Below are positions 22,882-32,113 of a DNA stretch of 64,000 nt, piece by piece. Source of the DNA: Haematococcus lacustris (taxonomy: Eukaryota; Chlorophyta; Chlorophyceae; Chlamydomonadales; Haematococcaceae); the NCBI GenBank assembly GCA_030144725.1, contig JASKMD010000010.1, positions 2,176,347 through 2,240,346 on the forward strand, read 5' to 3'. Positions within the stretch are counted from its first letter, which is position 1. Each line of letters starts with the position of its first letter. The position numbers and the translations under genes are program-made. The notes beneath the pieces were generated by a model, which saw only the letters and a list, made by a program, of their open reading frames with translations, ran no database searches and was not told the origin of the DNA.

Positions 22882-23301
22882 GAAACCGTTGCGGGTGGCA
22901 GCGAACTTCGGGCTCAGTGTTTCTGTTAGCACAGATTACGGCCTCCCCACGTACTTGTCAGCGTTTTCACTGTGGCAGCAACAATGTCAGCTCCAGACAT
23001 TGCTCCCTGCCCAGCCACCTCCCCCTACCCAGGCTCCTCCCCCTGCCCAGGGACCCTTTCCCCAGGGACCCTTTGCCAAGGACCCTGCCCCGCCCCTCCC
23101 TGCTGCACCTGGCTAGTGCCACCAATTCAGGCCACCCCATCAGCCAGGTGGCTGGGCCATGACACCAACCCGTGCCTGAAATCCCAGCGCATTGGAGGAA
23201 GCGTGCAACGCTTCCTCGAGATGTACAGCTGGAAGGGCCTGGAGGCTCTGCCTGACATTGATGGCTGGGCCAGCAACAATCAACAGGGCCTATTAGTTTA
23301 G
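22882..23301 (+). mobile_element. Deletion derivative of a Fanzor/TnpB-like element (copy 1)
   Basis: The first ~420 nt match the insertion at 31254 from the same left edge (GAAACCGTTGCGGGTGGCAG). An ORF from 22984 to the TAG at 23301 begins MSAPDIAPCPATSP, is Pro-rich, then runs into DTNPCLKSQRIGGSV and YSWKGLEALPDI. That tail resembles the D-x-N-A-A-L-N..QRIGES region at 34.19 and 41.0 kb, i.e. a RuvC-III-like end. The N-terminus seems joined directly to the C-terminus, so the nuclease core is deleted. The region that carries a TATA box in copy 2 is mutated here (GATTACG). Confidence 0.55.
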
Positions 23302-23499
23302 ATGAGAAGTGGTCTTAGCCTGATGAAGGCTGTACACATCAAGCTGTTAGGATGACGGGCAGCAACATGTGCATCAGGGCCACAATAACCCACAATTGGA
23401 TAGGAGAATTGGTTCTGGTTGGGTATTGTCTACATATCACATCGGTTGTGTTTGTTGGGCGTAGCCTGCACAAGTCTGCCATGAGCTCCTGCACTACAT

Positions 23500-23850
23500 T
23501 TGTCATGCAGCACTCTCACATTGAGACATCACCACCGTGGCCTGCGGCGCAGGGAGTCGGTGCTGATGACATCCAGCTGGACAGGCCCATGACTTCACCT
23601 TTGCTTACAGAAGGGTTAGTATTGCAGGTGACTATCACAAAGGCCTTATAGACCAGCTGCTTGGTGTTGTTGTTGATGCGGGCCTTTATGCTGAGCTGTT
23701 CTTGGGGGCAACACTGTGGGTAGTCGTCCAGCTGCTGAAGACTGTTTTTGGAGAAGAACCTTGACTCCCCTTGAGCTAAGCTGGTGCGCCATGCAGCTAG
23801 TGCACTGCGGCAGCTTGTTGTCCTGCTGGGCTGAGGCAGGGCATAAGGAC
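23500..23850 (+). repeat. Degenerate repeated coding-like block
   Basis: Shares with 40490-40765 the stretches GTGGCGCAGGGAGT(C/T)GGTGCTGATGACATCCAGCTG, a CAGCTGCTGAAGACxGTTTTxGG block, and the tail to GGGCTGAGGCAGGGCATAAG. A frame reads LIDQLLGVVVDAGLYAELFL but is broken by stops in both copies. I do not recognise it; it is probably part of the same mobile or array debris. Confidence 0.5.
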
Positions 23851-23943
23851 GCTGTGGCACTAGCTGTGGCACTAGCTCCTCCATACCTTGCAGCCCTAAT
23901 GTATACCTAGTGTAGGTTGCTTGGTAGGTGTCCAGCCAGCACT

Positions 23944-24293
23944 GGACAGTTTGCCCAGCATTGCTCACCTAGTTACCTGTAGATCCTTGCCTGGAGGTAT
24001 GATGCGGCAATGCGCTGTGTCCATGCATGGCCTACCATGTCCAGGATGTTACTAGATGTTGGCTCTTGGCTGTGCCTTCGACGCTGCTTTCCTTTTCCTT
24101 GGAACAGCAGGTGATGGGCAGCAGCTAGAACAGGCTTGGTGTGATGGGTGTGTGTGCAAGCTAACACCATCGTGAACTTCACCTCATTCGGCTACAGAAG
24201 CAATGCCGCCTGCCTCGTGTACGCAGCCAACCAGGGTGTTGGGGTGAGTGCAGCACTGCATGCATGTTACATCCCTAGTGGCAGACACTCAGG
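23944..24293 (+). pseudogene. Scrambled partial copy of the GDSL esterase gene
   Basis: 23944-24115 matches the esterase region 10990-11245, but the piece between two GGAGGTATG repeats (11038 and 11155) is missing. From about 24115 it jumps to esterase 12780-12950, including exon 9 (NFTSFGYRSNAACLVYAANQ) with its donor. The exon 9 acceptor has changed from GCAGG to GCAAG. Introns are present, so this is a DNA-level duplication, not a retrocopy. It lacks a start and the catalytic Ser and His. Confidence 0.8.
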
Positions 24294-24299
24294 GGGACG

Positions 24300-24676
24300 T
24301 TTGGGCTGAAGCTGGCCTGCTGCTCCCTTCCTTGCTGATTCAAGTGTGCCCACTGCTGCCGCTGAATACTTTTTGACACATGGTTAAGGTTGGCATCTTG
24401 CAGTCTGCACATAGCCCTGGCCTTACACCTGGTAAGCCTGAGGAAGGCATTGCGAGGGTGGCTTAAGCACGGGCCCCTGCCTCAAGAGCTGGGCAACATT
24501 GCTGCCACGGGTCAACATTGCTGCCACAGGATCGGGGCAGCAGCTGCCTCGTGGCCGGCAGCCTGATGGTTGCAGATGTGCTCTACCAGTGACACGACAA
24601 GCGCGGACACAAGCTTTGTAGGCAAAGCAGGCACTGGTGGTGGCGCGGGGCGAGGAGTGATTTGAGGAGTACCTAA
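24300..24676 (+). repeat. Array upstream block of U1 (left part)
   Basis: This ~350-nt block precedes exon 1 of every array unit. Recognisable pieces: GTTGACATCTTGCAGTCTGCA, CCTGGCCTTGACA, GAGCTGGGCAACATTGCTGCC, GGCAGCCTGATGGTGACAGC and GAGTGATTTxGAG. It is interrupted at 24677 by the Harbinger-like element. It probably contains the promoter and 5'UTR of the unit, but no coding frame is conserved across copies. Confidence 0.6.
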
Positions 24677-26273
24677 GACCCCGTTTCCAATGGGCCAGAG
24701 CCAGAGCCAGAGCCAGAGCTATATCTCACTTTTTAGGGGCTCCCCGTTTCCAATGGAAAGAGCCCAGTCGTTAAGGTGGTTGCCCAGAGCCTGCCCATCC
24801 CGCAGCCCCGCAGCCGCACCTAAGGGCAGCTCCGCTATCCACCCCACGCCTGCCTTGACAAATGGACGCACGACAGGCATGGCCGATGTTGGGGGACATG
24901 TCCGATGCCTGGCTAGCGTTGATGTCGGAACCTTGCGCTGTGCGCAGGCGCTATAATCGTCTTAGCGACTACTGGGAAGTGCCCAAAGACTACAAGACAT
25001 TCTACCCCAATATCTTCAACGTAGCAGGCTGGGATGGCGAGCAGGCTTTTAAGAGAACTTCCACCTCAATGTGTTGGCTCCATCTAACGTTAGACTAGAT
25101 TAGACGGGTTAGTGTTAGGGTTAGGGTGGGTTAACCCGGCTTGAGTGGTCATGGGTGTGTAAGTAGCCGAGGCTGATCACTGGACTTACACTGTAAGAAG
25201 ACCAAACCCATCAAGAGAGAACTTGTCATTGGAAGCATTTCAGCCTCTAGCTAGAAGCAAGATCCTCCAAGAAGCAGCACATTGCAAGATCTCATCAAGT
25301 AGAGAAGCAAGAAGTAAGTAAAGAAGCGAATCACATCTCCTACATGGGGAAAAGACACAATGGGCCAGAAGCCTTACACCCCTGTTGTTGCTGGCCCACA
25401 AGGCACCTGCACCCCACCAGGCTGCACCCCCCGCGCCCCACCTGGATGCAACCCATGCACCCCACCAGGCTGCACCCCCCGCGCCCCACCTGGCTGCATC
25501 CCTCCAGGCTGCAACCCATGCACCCCACCAGGCTGCACCCCCCGCGCCCCACCTGGCTGCAGCCCTCCAGGCTGCAACCCATGCACCCCACCAGGCTGCA
25601 GCCCACCGACCTTCAGCCCACCAGGCTGCAGCCCATGCACCCCACCAAGCTGCGCCCCTCCAGGCTGCAGCCCATGCGCCCCACTAGGCTGCATGTTGCT
25701 TGTCTGCTGTTGCTGCATTCTCTAAGAACTGCTTTATTGAGGTTGCTCTTGCATAGTCTGTTGCTTTGCTGCTGCTCCGTTCGTTTTTGGTCCTTGCCTG
25801 TGCGTCCCAGGTTCCACTTCCACACGGCCGCGCAGCCAGCTTTGGCGTAGGCGGCCCTATGTAGGGCCTGAGCCGCGGCCTCCCAGGCTCGCTGAGTGCT
25901 CGTTCACGTATGCAGCCAAAAGCTCACCCATCTTGGTCTTGCCCTGGACCTCGGCGAATGCCTGGGCGTAAAGCTCTGCAAAGTGCTCATCTTGCGAGTC
26001 GTTCCACGGCACCTTCGACTCCTCTTGGGAGCCCTGTTGCGAGTCACAAGTCGATGTCATAAAAATACTTTTGGGCTCTGGCTCTGGCTCGGAGCTCTGT
26101 GGCCCTCGAGCCGCAGAGGCCGGAGGGGCTGCATGGGGCTCCCAAGAGCGCATCTAAGAGCCGAATCTGGAATCTTACTCCGGCTCTTGGCTCTTGGGTC
26201 GGCAGAGCCGACGGTTGGCCGGCGGTTAGAGCCATTTCTGGGCTCTGGCTCCGGCTCTGGCTCTTCCGTCAGG

Positions 26274-26304
<31 letters not shown>

Positions 26305-26326
26305 CTCTTGCATTGGAAACGGGGTC
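24677..26326. mobile_element. PIF/Harbinger-like DNA transposon, probably non-autonomous
   Basis: Left end GACCCCGTTTCCAATG and right end CATTGGAAACGGGGTC are inverted repeats, extended by AGAGCC repeats. TAA occurs on both sides (24674-24676, 26327-26329). The undisturbed sequence ACCTAAGCTTCTGCCGACAG in other array units shows the empty site, so the 3-bp duplication is clear. A TAA duplication with a GTTTCCA-containing end fits PIF/Harbinger. Inside: a second copy of CCCCGTTTCCAATGG at 24747, a 78-codon ORF (24862-25098, RRRYNRLSDYWEVPKDYK) that might be a transposase scrap, a Pro/His-rich tandem repeat (25395-25690), and a minus-strand 98-codon ORF (25857-26153, WNDSQDEHFAELYAQAFAEV). No full transposase seen. 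Confidence 0.7.
25395..25690. repeat. Tandem repeat inside the Harbinger-like element
   Basis: Units of about 36-51 bp built from CACCCCACCAGGCTGCA, CCCCGCGCCCCACCTGG and CTCCAGGCTGCAACCCATG. All frames are open on both strands because of the period, so long ORFs here are not evidence of genes. Confidence 0.8.
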
Positions 26327-26380
26327 TAAGCTTGGCCGACAGAGAGGTGCGTGCTATAATTCGTCAAGTAGGGCGCCTCA

Positions 26381-29300
26381 ATGCGTGAAGAGGTGCTGCG
26401 GCTTGCGGGGCCGGTCTACACTTTGGAGGAGGAACCTGGTGCGTTGCTCTCTGCTTGCCAGCATACTCCAAGCAGCACCATCACTGACAGCTCTTACTGA
26501 GGCTACAGGCATCTATGTGCAACGCCTGGAAGCAGCATGTCAGCTGTTGCATCGTAAACTCCAGCCATCTTCAACCGCGGCGGCTGCCCAGCCTTCCTCC
26601 TCATGCTCCCCCTCTACTCACAATGCACCTCCAGCTGCTTTACCCACATCCTCAGCTGCTGGCATCACGACAGCTGTGGAGCTGTGCACGTTACTGCTGA
26701 CAGACCAGGAGGTGCTGGATGTGGTGCTGGCCCTCCATGACATCAGAGCAGCCCAGCTCTGCAACCTCCTGCCATGGTCACCTTATCATCGCGCGCTTCA
26801 CCTCCCCCTGCCTAGCAAATATTTAAGCCAACAGCTCAGGCACAGTCAGCGCTCAGTACCGGGCAGCCAGCTGAGCCAGTTTGCCAGCAGGTTGGAATGC
26901 GCCACCAGGATGGAGTAAGCTGACACAAGCAGCTGCATACAGCTTGTTTGGCATGTGTGTAAGCTCGGCATCCATTCATGTTTAGACTGGCATGATTGTG
27001 CTCCTACAAGTAGTTTATGTTACTGTGTGCCGCATGTCAGCGCTCTCAGTTTTCGGCTGTCGTCTTCACCTCCATTCACTCACCTGCAGCCCCCTTAAAA
27101 TCAGTGATATTAAGTGTTGCTGCATGCCCATGCCAGACCGATGAGGCACTGTGATGACTGCTATTTATAATGAGTTGCAGGAGGAGGATGCAGCTGTGCC
27201 TGGTGTGCTGCCCTTGCAGGGTGACCCTCTGCTGTATGTGTGGGACAGCATGCACCGCGCCGTGCTGTTGGTGCTGTCAGCCTTGCAGTCACTCCCCATC
27301 CGCCCTCACCCTCAGCACCCTGACCCTGCAGCCACCACCCACACCTCCACCACACCCCAGCTGCCACCTGGCTACCACCGCTGCAGCACCTGCCTGCTGC
27401 TCAGCCTGCGCCTGTCCATCTGTGTGGCCCAGCACTTTAGGGAGCAGCCCCTGGACAAGGACTTGGATCTTGCCCGGCTGCACAGCACCCTGCCTGGGCT
27501 ATTGCTGGGGCTGAACACGTCAGTGGCACATGGGATCACTGCAAACAAGAACCATGGTTACAATGGGCTGGTCCTATATCAGAGACATGGAGAGGGTGGA
27601 CCAGCTAAATGTGAAGCCCACCACCTCCTGCCCTGACCATCTGGCTTGCCTGCTGTACAGCAGCCCAGCGGTGACAGGCTGGCCCGGGCCCCTGCCCGCT
27701 AAGCTCAGTCCCATGGACAGCAACAGCACGGCAGGTGCCACTTTAGGTCGGGGCAGGGGCAGGGTGCAAGGGAAGAGCACTGGGCAGGGTGGCAAGGGGT
27801 CCAGCACTGCTTGCCATAAGGATTTGGCAAGCCTGAGCCTCTTTGCCCATGTGGCCCAGGCGCTGTGTGCAGTGCTGGGGCGGCAGGAGGAGGGGCTTAT
27901 CAAGGACCAGCTGATCTCCACCTTCGAGGCAGAAGGTAGGTGGACTGGCACCTGACTGGCACAACTGACTGACACATAGTGGTGCTTGCTGCATTACATC
28001 ATGCCATGCTCCTCTCAGCCTCAAGCCCGTCAGGCCTGCAAGCGGGCAGGTGCATGGGTAGGAGCACAAGAAGGGTGCCTGTTCAGGGCACCTAGCTGCA
28101 CAGCACAACTGCACACTCAAGACTGGCGCATGCAGAATCCCTATGTGGACTGTGTGTACTGTTGTGTGCACAGGGCAAGAGAGCTGGAATGAGTTGCAAG
28201 CAGATGCAAAATACCTGGCAACAGCAGCACTAGGAGTGATGGAGCGCGAACATCACTGCCTCGAGTACGTGGTGCGCATATTGAACGCAGCGTCAGCCCC
28301 GAGCCATCTTGGTGCAGCCGCCTCAGGCCATCAAACTACTCCGCCCTGCGCGAGCAGTTCGCCGCTCTTCTCCATTGTCCTCAGCGTGCTGCCGCGCTGC
28401 CTAGTCCTCCTTCAAGGTACCGTGGCGGCAGTACGGTTTTCTGCAACACTTGGCACTCGTTGCACGAATGCTAGCGCGTACCCTGGCTGCTTTCGGGATG
28501 TCTACTCATCGCTCTTCATGGCAATGCAACTGATGGTGGAGCTCTGGCCGGATGAGAGATGTCGGCCGGCCATGCTCCGGTTAATGGCCCGCACTGCCGC
28601 GGCTGGAGCTCACGGCTACAGCACCCTGGCGATGCTGCTGGATGGGGCGCCCGATGACGAAGCAGGGACGCGAATGCTGTCGGGCCTGAAGCGCACGCCG
28701 GAGCTGAAGGCGCGCACACCACAGCTGGGAGCATTACTTGCGAACACATTGGAACGCGTGTGCAGAGCATGGATCCTTTTGCTTGTGCCTGATAGCGAAA
28801 TTGAGCAGGCGTCGATCAACATGCGCATCAGACTCAACAAGTCTCATCAGCAAGGCCAGAATGCCGAGGGACATGCAGCATGTGGCAGGAAGGAGGTTCA
28901 CGACTTGCCGCCTTCAGCCCAGCAGCTGGCACCCCTGGCCCTGGACCTGGTGTGGGGCATGGAGGGCATGCTGCAGGTGAGGGGGAGGGTGTAAAGTATG
29001 AAAGGTGATGCAGGTGAGGTGTGGAGTGTGGAAGCAGCAGAGTGTGGTGGCGCGACAGGGCTAAGGTGACAGGGCTTGTACCCCTGGATAGGGCCACCTT
29101 CTCTGCCTCCTCAACCCTGTTTACAATGAACATGATAAACATACTCAGGGTCGTGAAGGGGAGACCTGTCTGCCACTTTGTCTACCTCCCTGTCTGCCTC
29201 CCTGTCCTACTCCCGTGGTCAGCTTGTTTGCTTGCTCTCTACTAGCTTGCATCATGCTTTGCTGCTTGCCCGCCCACCCAACTGCCAGGTCTATGCTTGC

Positions 29301-30081
29301 TTTTGGTCGTATGCTTCATGTTGTGCCTGTGCTGTGCCCCTTGCAGATGATGCACCAGCATTGGCACATGTTCCCACCAATGGCTTGCGTGGAGGAGAGT
29401 TCAGGAATGTGCTCTCTATTTCGTTCTTGCTGTACATCGCTGGTTTTGTTTGGGCATGTCATCGAGGTCCTGGCAGAGCCTGCTGCAGTGGGCCCTGCTG
29501 GCTTGGCTGCCCAGCTTGCCTCTTGGCTGCCCTGCGGCAACAGCCTGGTAGAGGGCTGGTGCAGCCAGCTGCTGGCTAGGGTGTGCCAGCTCTTCTGCAT
29601 CAACTCCCCTTACCTGGAGGGGCAGATGGACCACACAAGGATGACCGGGTGCCGGGGGCTTACTGGCAGCCATATGTTCATGCTTCGAGTCCAAGAGCAG
29701 GCTCTCCCTAGCATGTCACCCGAGGCTGAGCGGCTGCTGGCCTGCTTGACTCTGGTGCTGACGGTGGCACTGCCCTTGGACACCTGGCTGGCAGTCACCC
29801 CTTCCCTGCTAGCAGCTGGGGCCAAGGTGTCGGAGGAAGCCTCAGCCATTCATGACTTGCTGACCCGCGTGGAGCCAGAGCAGGTGTGGGGCTGGCAGGC
29901 GCTGGCTGCAGGCACCCCGGCTGAGGCCAGCTTGGCAAGTGTGCTGCAGGGCGCGGCCAACAAGTTGCAGCTGCCACACCTGGTCACACCTGCACCTCAA
30001 GGCTGGCAGCCTGGACGGCTGACCCTGGACAGGGGCAGAGGCCCACCAGATATCATGAAACTGTGCTTCCCATTGCGTTGA
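26381..30081 (+). pseudogene. Array unit U1 (unknown function), frameshifted
   Basis: Five-exon layout: 26381-26438 (MREEVLRLAGPVYTLEEEPG), 26509-26914, 27220-27935, 28174-28976, 29347-30081. Two lesions break it. At the end of exon 2 one G is missing (ATGGAGTAAGC where other copies have ATGGAGGTAAGC), so either a TAA is read or splicing shifts the frame. In exon 3 about 80 nt covering VMQAAGHPEA..LHLGP are gone, and the downstream part lies in another frame. Exons 4 and 5 are fully open and match intact copies. The unit therefore looks like a recent pseudogene, unless alternative transcripts use the 3' exons. Confidence 0.8.
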
Positions 30082-30765
30082 CAATTGCATTTGCTGGACT
30101 CTTGACAAGTGCTGTGTACAAGACATGCTTGGCATTCCCCCTATAAGGGGAGGTTTGGGCTGCCACTGAGCTGGCAGCTTGAAATGGAAGGCTGTACTGG
30201 GCAGGGCTGGGAGGGATCTGGGTGGGCATGGGAGGCATGGGGATGGTGTCCAGATTCCAGGTACTTAAAGCAATGCAGTGTATTCATGTCCGGCAGGCGT
30301 CCAAGGTGTTTCACCAGCAGCTAGGCGAGGATGCGGCATAGATATTGGCTCCGCTCCGCTTGCGCCCAGCTGCTGCCCCCTTCCTTGCTGCTTCCAGTGT
30401 GCACACTGCTGCCGTCGGATTCTTCTTCCTTGTGGTCAAGGTTGACATCTCGCAGACTGCAAGTAGCCCTGGCCTTGACAAAGCTGGCTTGTGGTTAAGA
30501 TTGACATCTGACATGCTGCACATAGTCCTGGCCTTGACAATGTGTGCATCTAGGTCTGGCAGCCTGGGGTTAGGCAGGCACCGCAAGGGTGGCTGGAGTA
30601 CGGATGTCCGTATACAAAGTTTGAGTGAATGACCTCACAGCAGGGTACATTAGCTGGGCACAACAGGCACTCCAGGTGCTGGCGCCGGGTGAAGAGTTAT
30701 TTTGAGCACAGTCGGGATACTCAAGCTTCTGCCGATAGAGAAGCTGCATGTCATGAGGCACCTCA
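30082..30765 (+). repeat. 3' flank of U1 and upstream block of U1b
   Basis: After the U1 stop comes the usual array 3' flank (GACTCTTGxCAAGTG, AAGACATGCTT, CCCTCTATAA-like), then a short relic of the TKVFHQQL block (about 30296-30420), then the upstream block shared by all units. No intact gene. Confidence 0.65.
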
Positions 30766-31253
30766 ACGCGTGAAGAGGTGCTGCGGCTCGCGGGGCCGGC
30801 CTATACATCGCGGGTGCAGCCGGGTGCGTCAGTCTCTGCTTGCCAGCATTCTCCACGCAGCACCCATCACTGACAGCTGTTACTGAGGGCTACAGGCGTC
30901 TACGTGCAACGCCTGGAAGCAGCATGTCAGCTGTTACATCTAAATATCCAAAAACTCCATCTGTAATCGCGGATGCCCAGACTACCTCCTCATGCCCTTC
31001 ACCTCACAATGCGCCACCATCTGGTGCTTTACCTATACCCTCAGCTGCTGGCAGCACGGCAGCTGTGGAGCTGTGCACGTAACTGCTGACAGACCAGGAG
31101 GTGCTGGACGTGGTGCTGGCCCTCCATGACATCAGGACAGCCCAGCTCTGCAACCTCCTGCCCATTACGTATGCCCATTTGCCCCTGCCAGTATCCAGCG
31201 GAGCATTTGCACGACGGCTTAGCCAGCGTCAGCGCTCAGCATCAGGCGACCAG
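30766..31253 (+). pseudogene. Array unit U1b: exons 1-2 only, cut by an insertion
   Basis: Exon 1 (30766-30823) has lost its start codon (ACG for ATG). Exon 2 starts at 30896 and carries at least two in-frame stops (HLCKLHL-region TAA near 30950; ACG TAA where other copies read ACG TTA). At 31253, after SASGDQ, it is cut by the element at 31254, and its 3' end and all later exons are absent before the next unit. Clearly dead. Confidence 0.8.
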
Positions 31254-31740
31254 GAAACCGTTGCGGGTGGCAGCGAACTTCGGGCTCGGTGCTTCTGTTA
31301 GCACAGTATAAAAGCCTCCTCACGTACTTGTCAGCGTTTTTACTGTGGCAGCAACAATGTCAGCTGCGGACACTGCTCCCTGCCCAGCCACCTCCCCCTG
31401 CCCAGGCTCCTCCCCCCGCCCAGGACCCTGCCCCGCCCCTCCCTGCTGCACCTGGCTAGTGCCACCAACCCAGGCCCCCCCATCAGCCAGGTGGCTGGGC
31501 CGTGACACCAACCCGTGCCTCAAGTCCCAACGCATTGGATGAAGTATGCAACGCTCCCTCGAGATGTACAGCTGGAAGGGCCTGGAGGCTCTGCCTGACA
31601 TTGGCAAGCAGCACCAGCAGGGCTACAAGCTGATCAATGACTGTCTGCCCAATGCCAGGCAGAGGTTGCACCGGGCTGCAGAGTACCGAGCAGAGTACCG
31701 GGCAGATGACATCAGTTGATGGCTGATCCAGCAACAACGT
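31254..31740 (+). mobile_element. Deletion derivative of a Fanzor/TnpB-like element (copy 2) inserted in U1b exon 2
   Basis: Same left edge as the copy at 22882. A TATA box is followed 43 nt later by an ATG (31357) opening a Pro/Cys-rich ORF that reaches RDTNPCLKSQRIG and then hits a TGA (31540-31542) where copy 1 reads GGA. Downstream the frame continues as MYSWKGLEALPDIGKQHQQG and NARQRLHRAAEYRAE. Compared with copy 1, this copy keeps the promoter and more of the C-terminus but is stopped. The right edge is not clear and was set where similarity fades. Confidence 0.55.
31307..31313 (+). promoter_or_regulatory. TATA box of the element at 31254
   Basis: TATAAAA, 43 nt before the ATG of the element ORF, within sequence shared with 22.9 kb, where the same position reads GATTACG. 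It is a good TATA consensus in a GC-rich setting. Confidence 0.6.
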
Positions 31741-32113
31741 GATTGTGATGTGATTGTGCATGCTGTCATAAGCCTGTGGCACAATAATGTGCGTCCTGAG
31801 GGGGTGGGGGCAGGAAATTAGGGAACAACAGCTCGGATTACAGATAACGCAGCTCCTAGTACTAGAGAAATATACGCTGTACCCCCTTCGTCTGCCAGGC
31901 CAGGCAAGGAGCAGGGGCCAGGGGGATGCGTGGATTGTGATTGTGCATGCTAGCGTAAGCGGGCTTTAACTTCCCGAGTTCAACAAAGCGACAAGTAAGC
32001 GACAAGCACAAGAAGGGCCCGCCAAAGGAACCGAAAGGTGCCTGTCCCTAACCGACTGTGTCGTGAGCTCCGCGCTGTGTAACAACCCGTCGCTCCTGTT
32101 GGTTCCATCGCAG

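Noticed and set aside
25344..25850. Overlapping Pro/His-rich ORFs, looking at first like a CRISPR array or a repeat protein
   Set aside because: Units vary in length, have no unique spacers, and lie inside the Harbinger-like element; the tandem period explains the open frames.
26381..30081. Idea that array proteins are OPR/PPR-type organelle RNA-binding proteins
   Set aside because: The tandem layout resembles known algal OPR clusters, but I see no 35- or 38-residue internal repeats and no PPPEW-like motif.
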